Shown here: positions 63,537-64,000 of the stretch, one piece after another
Position numbering within the stretch: the stretch's first letter is position 1
How the letters are laid out: the number at the start of each line of letters is the position of its first letter
Assembly: GCA_947258435.1 (NCBI GenBank)
Contig: CAMYID010000014.1
Location: forward strand, 60,367 to 124,366
DNA from: an uncultured Alphaproteobacteria bacterium
GTDB lineage: Bacteria > Pseudomonadota > Alphaproteobacteria > UBA11222
Direction of reading: 5' to 3'
DNA: 64,000 nucleotides
Notes under the pieces: generated by a model
What the model was told of the DNA's origin: nothing
Seen by the model: the letters and a program-made list of their open reading frames with translations, nothing else
The model's database searches: none
Made by a program: the position numbers and the translations under genes

Positions 63537-64000
63537 ATGACAATTAAAGTTGGTGACAAAATTCCTGAAGGGACCCTCACGCAGATGACCGAAAAGGGTC
63601 CGGCACCTGTCAGCACAGCGGAGCTGTTTGGCGGTAAGAAAGTCGTTCTGTTTGCACTTCCGGGTGCATTTACGCCGACCTGCTCGAACCAGCATTTGCC
63701 GGGCTATGTGCAAAATGCAGGTGATATCAAGGCGAAGGGCGTGGATACGATTGCCTGCCTGTCGGTCAATGATGCCTTCGTGATGGGTGCGTGGGGCAAG
63801 GATCAGAATGTTGGTGACAATGTTCTGATGCTGGCTGATGGCAGCGCGGCATTTACAAAATCGCTCGGGCTTGAATTCGACCTGACAAAAGCGGGCATGG
63901 GCATGCGTTCGCAACGCTATTCGATGCTGGTCGATGATGGTGTGGTCAAGCAGCTGAATATCGAGGAAGCGCCCGGTGGCGCGGAAAAAAGCGGCGCGGA
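63537..64000 (+). CDS. Peroxiredoxin (Prx5/glutaredoxin-type), 3' end beyond window
   Basis: About 154 residues are visible and the frame is open at the window end; the family is about 160 long. The peroxidatic Cys is in ALPGAFTPTCSNQHLPGYV (near residue 49). The remaining fold shows VDTIACLSVNDAFVMGAWGKD and GMGMRSQRYSMLVDDGVVKQLNIEE, the Prx5 pattern, so hydroperoxide reduction with glutathione/glutaredoxin is likely. A second Cys occurs in IACLS. GAAGGGGAG lies upstream of ATG 63537. Confidence 0.95.
   Translation, partial: MTIKVGDKIPEGTLTQMTEKGPAPVSTAELFGGKKVVLFALPGAFTPTCSNQHLPGYVQNAGDIKAKGVDTIACLSVNDAFVMGAWGKDQNVGDNVLMLADGSAAFTKSLGLEFDLTKAGMGMRSQRYSMLVDDGVVKQLNIEEAPGGAEKSGA

Noticed and set aside
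1..64000. CRISPR arrays, insertion sequences, prophage or integrated element
   Set aside because: No regularly spaced repeats, transposase, integrase or att-type duplication of the tRNA-Pro 3' end was found.

Overview
The window is a gene-dense chromosomal segment of an alphaproteobacterium. Evidence for this: fairly high GC, a GTTC-N7-GTTC SOS box in front of uvrA, separate GlyQ/GlyS subunits, a PstA with a long N-terminal extension, a long-chain polyprenyl diphosphate synthase of the ubiquinone type, a PAS_5-type small protein, a DUF4169 protein, and several type III CoA-transferases. A Rhodospirillales-like or related marine/soil lineage is plausible, but the order cannot be fixed from sequence alone. 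I see no insertion sequence, prophage, CRISPR array, rRNA or integrase.

Layout. 1-2.3 kb: an RND efflux pair (only the N-terminus of the permease is inside the window) divergent from a TetR-type regulator whose 5' end carries a 24-bp-period repeat with a near-palindromic core. 2.4-9.4 kb: uvrA with an SOS box, an amidase divergent from a CaiB/BaiF CoA-transferase, ssb and a PAS protein. 9.6-19.5 kb: tRNA-Pro(CGG), polyprenyl synthase, a TrmN6-like methyltransferase, an S49 peptidase, glyQS, pyruvate phosphate dikinase and a MeaB-type GTPase. 19.6-24.1 kb: a guanidine-I (ykkC) riboswitch followed by a TauT/urea-type ABC transporter (binding protein, permease, ATPase), an agmatinase-family enzyme with guanidine-hydrolase-like features, and an unrecognised 111-residue protein. 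This is the most coherent and interesting system of the window: guanidine sensing, import and probable hydrolysis, with no urea/guanidine carboxylase present.

24.2-32.4 kb: an SDR, a VOC protein, an MMPL/RND exporter, alanine dehydrogenase with a class III aminotransferase, and a pair of ferritin-like proteins (one with an apparent di-iron site, one without) ended by a strong terminator. 32.6-39.4 kb: dapF, mtaB, ftsY, yciB and a DUF423 protein, then small genes, a TPR protein, an SDR and a DUF123 nuclease-like protein. 39.4-46.4 kb: the complete phosphate regulon phoR-pstSCAB-phoU-phoB on the minus strand, with a three-unit PHO box before pstS.

46.5-50.6 kb: an 821-residue protein with two CoA-transferase domains, an epoxide-hydrolase-like protein and an NTF2-like protein. 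50.9-54.7 kb: a compact cluster of a GT4 glycosyltransferase, a SAM methyltransferase, an alpha/alpha-toroid (QW-motif) protein and a convergent second methyltransferase, of unknown product. 54.8-60.0 kb: an unrecognised membrane-anchored 448-residue protein and a 1241-residue AsmA-family protein. 60.3-64 kb: a DUF4169 protein, a CoA-transferase fused to a GNAT acetyltransferase, a DsbD-N-like exported protein, and a peroxiredoxin cut by the window end.
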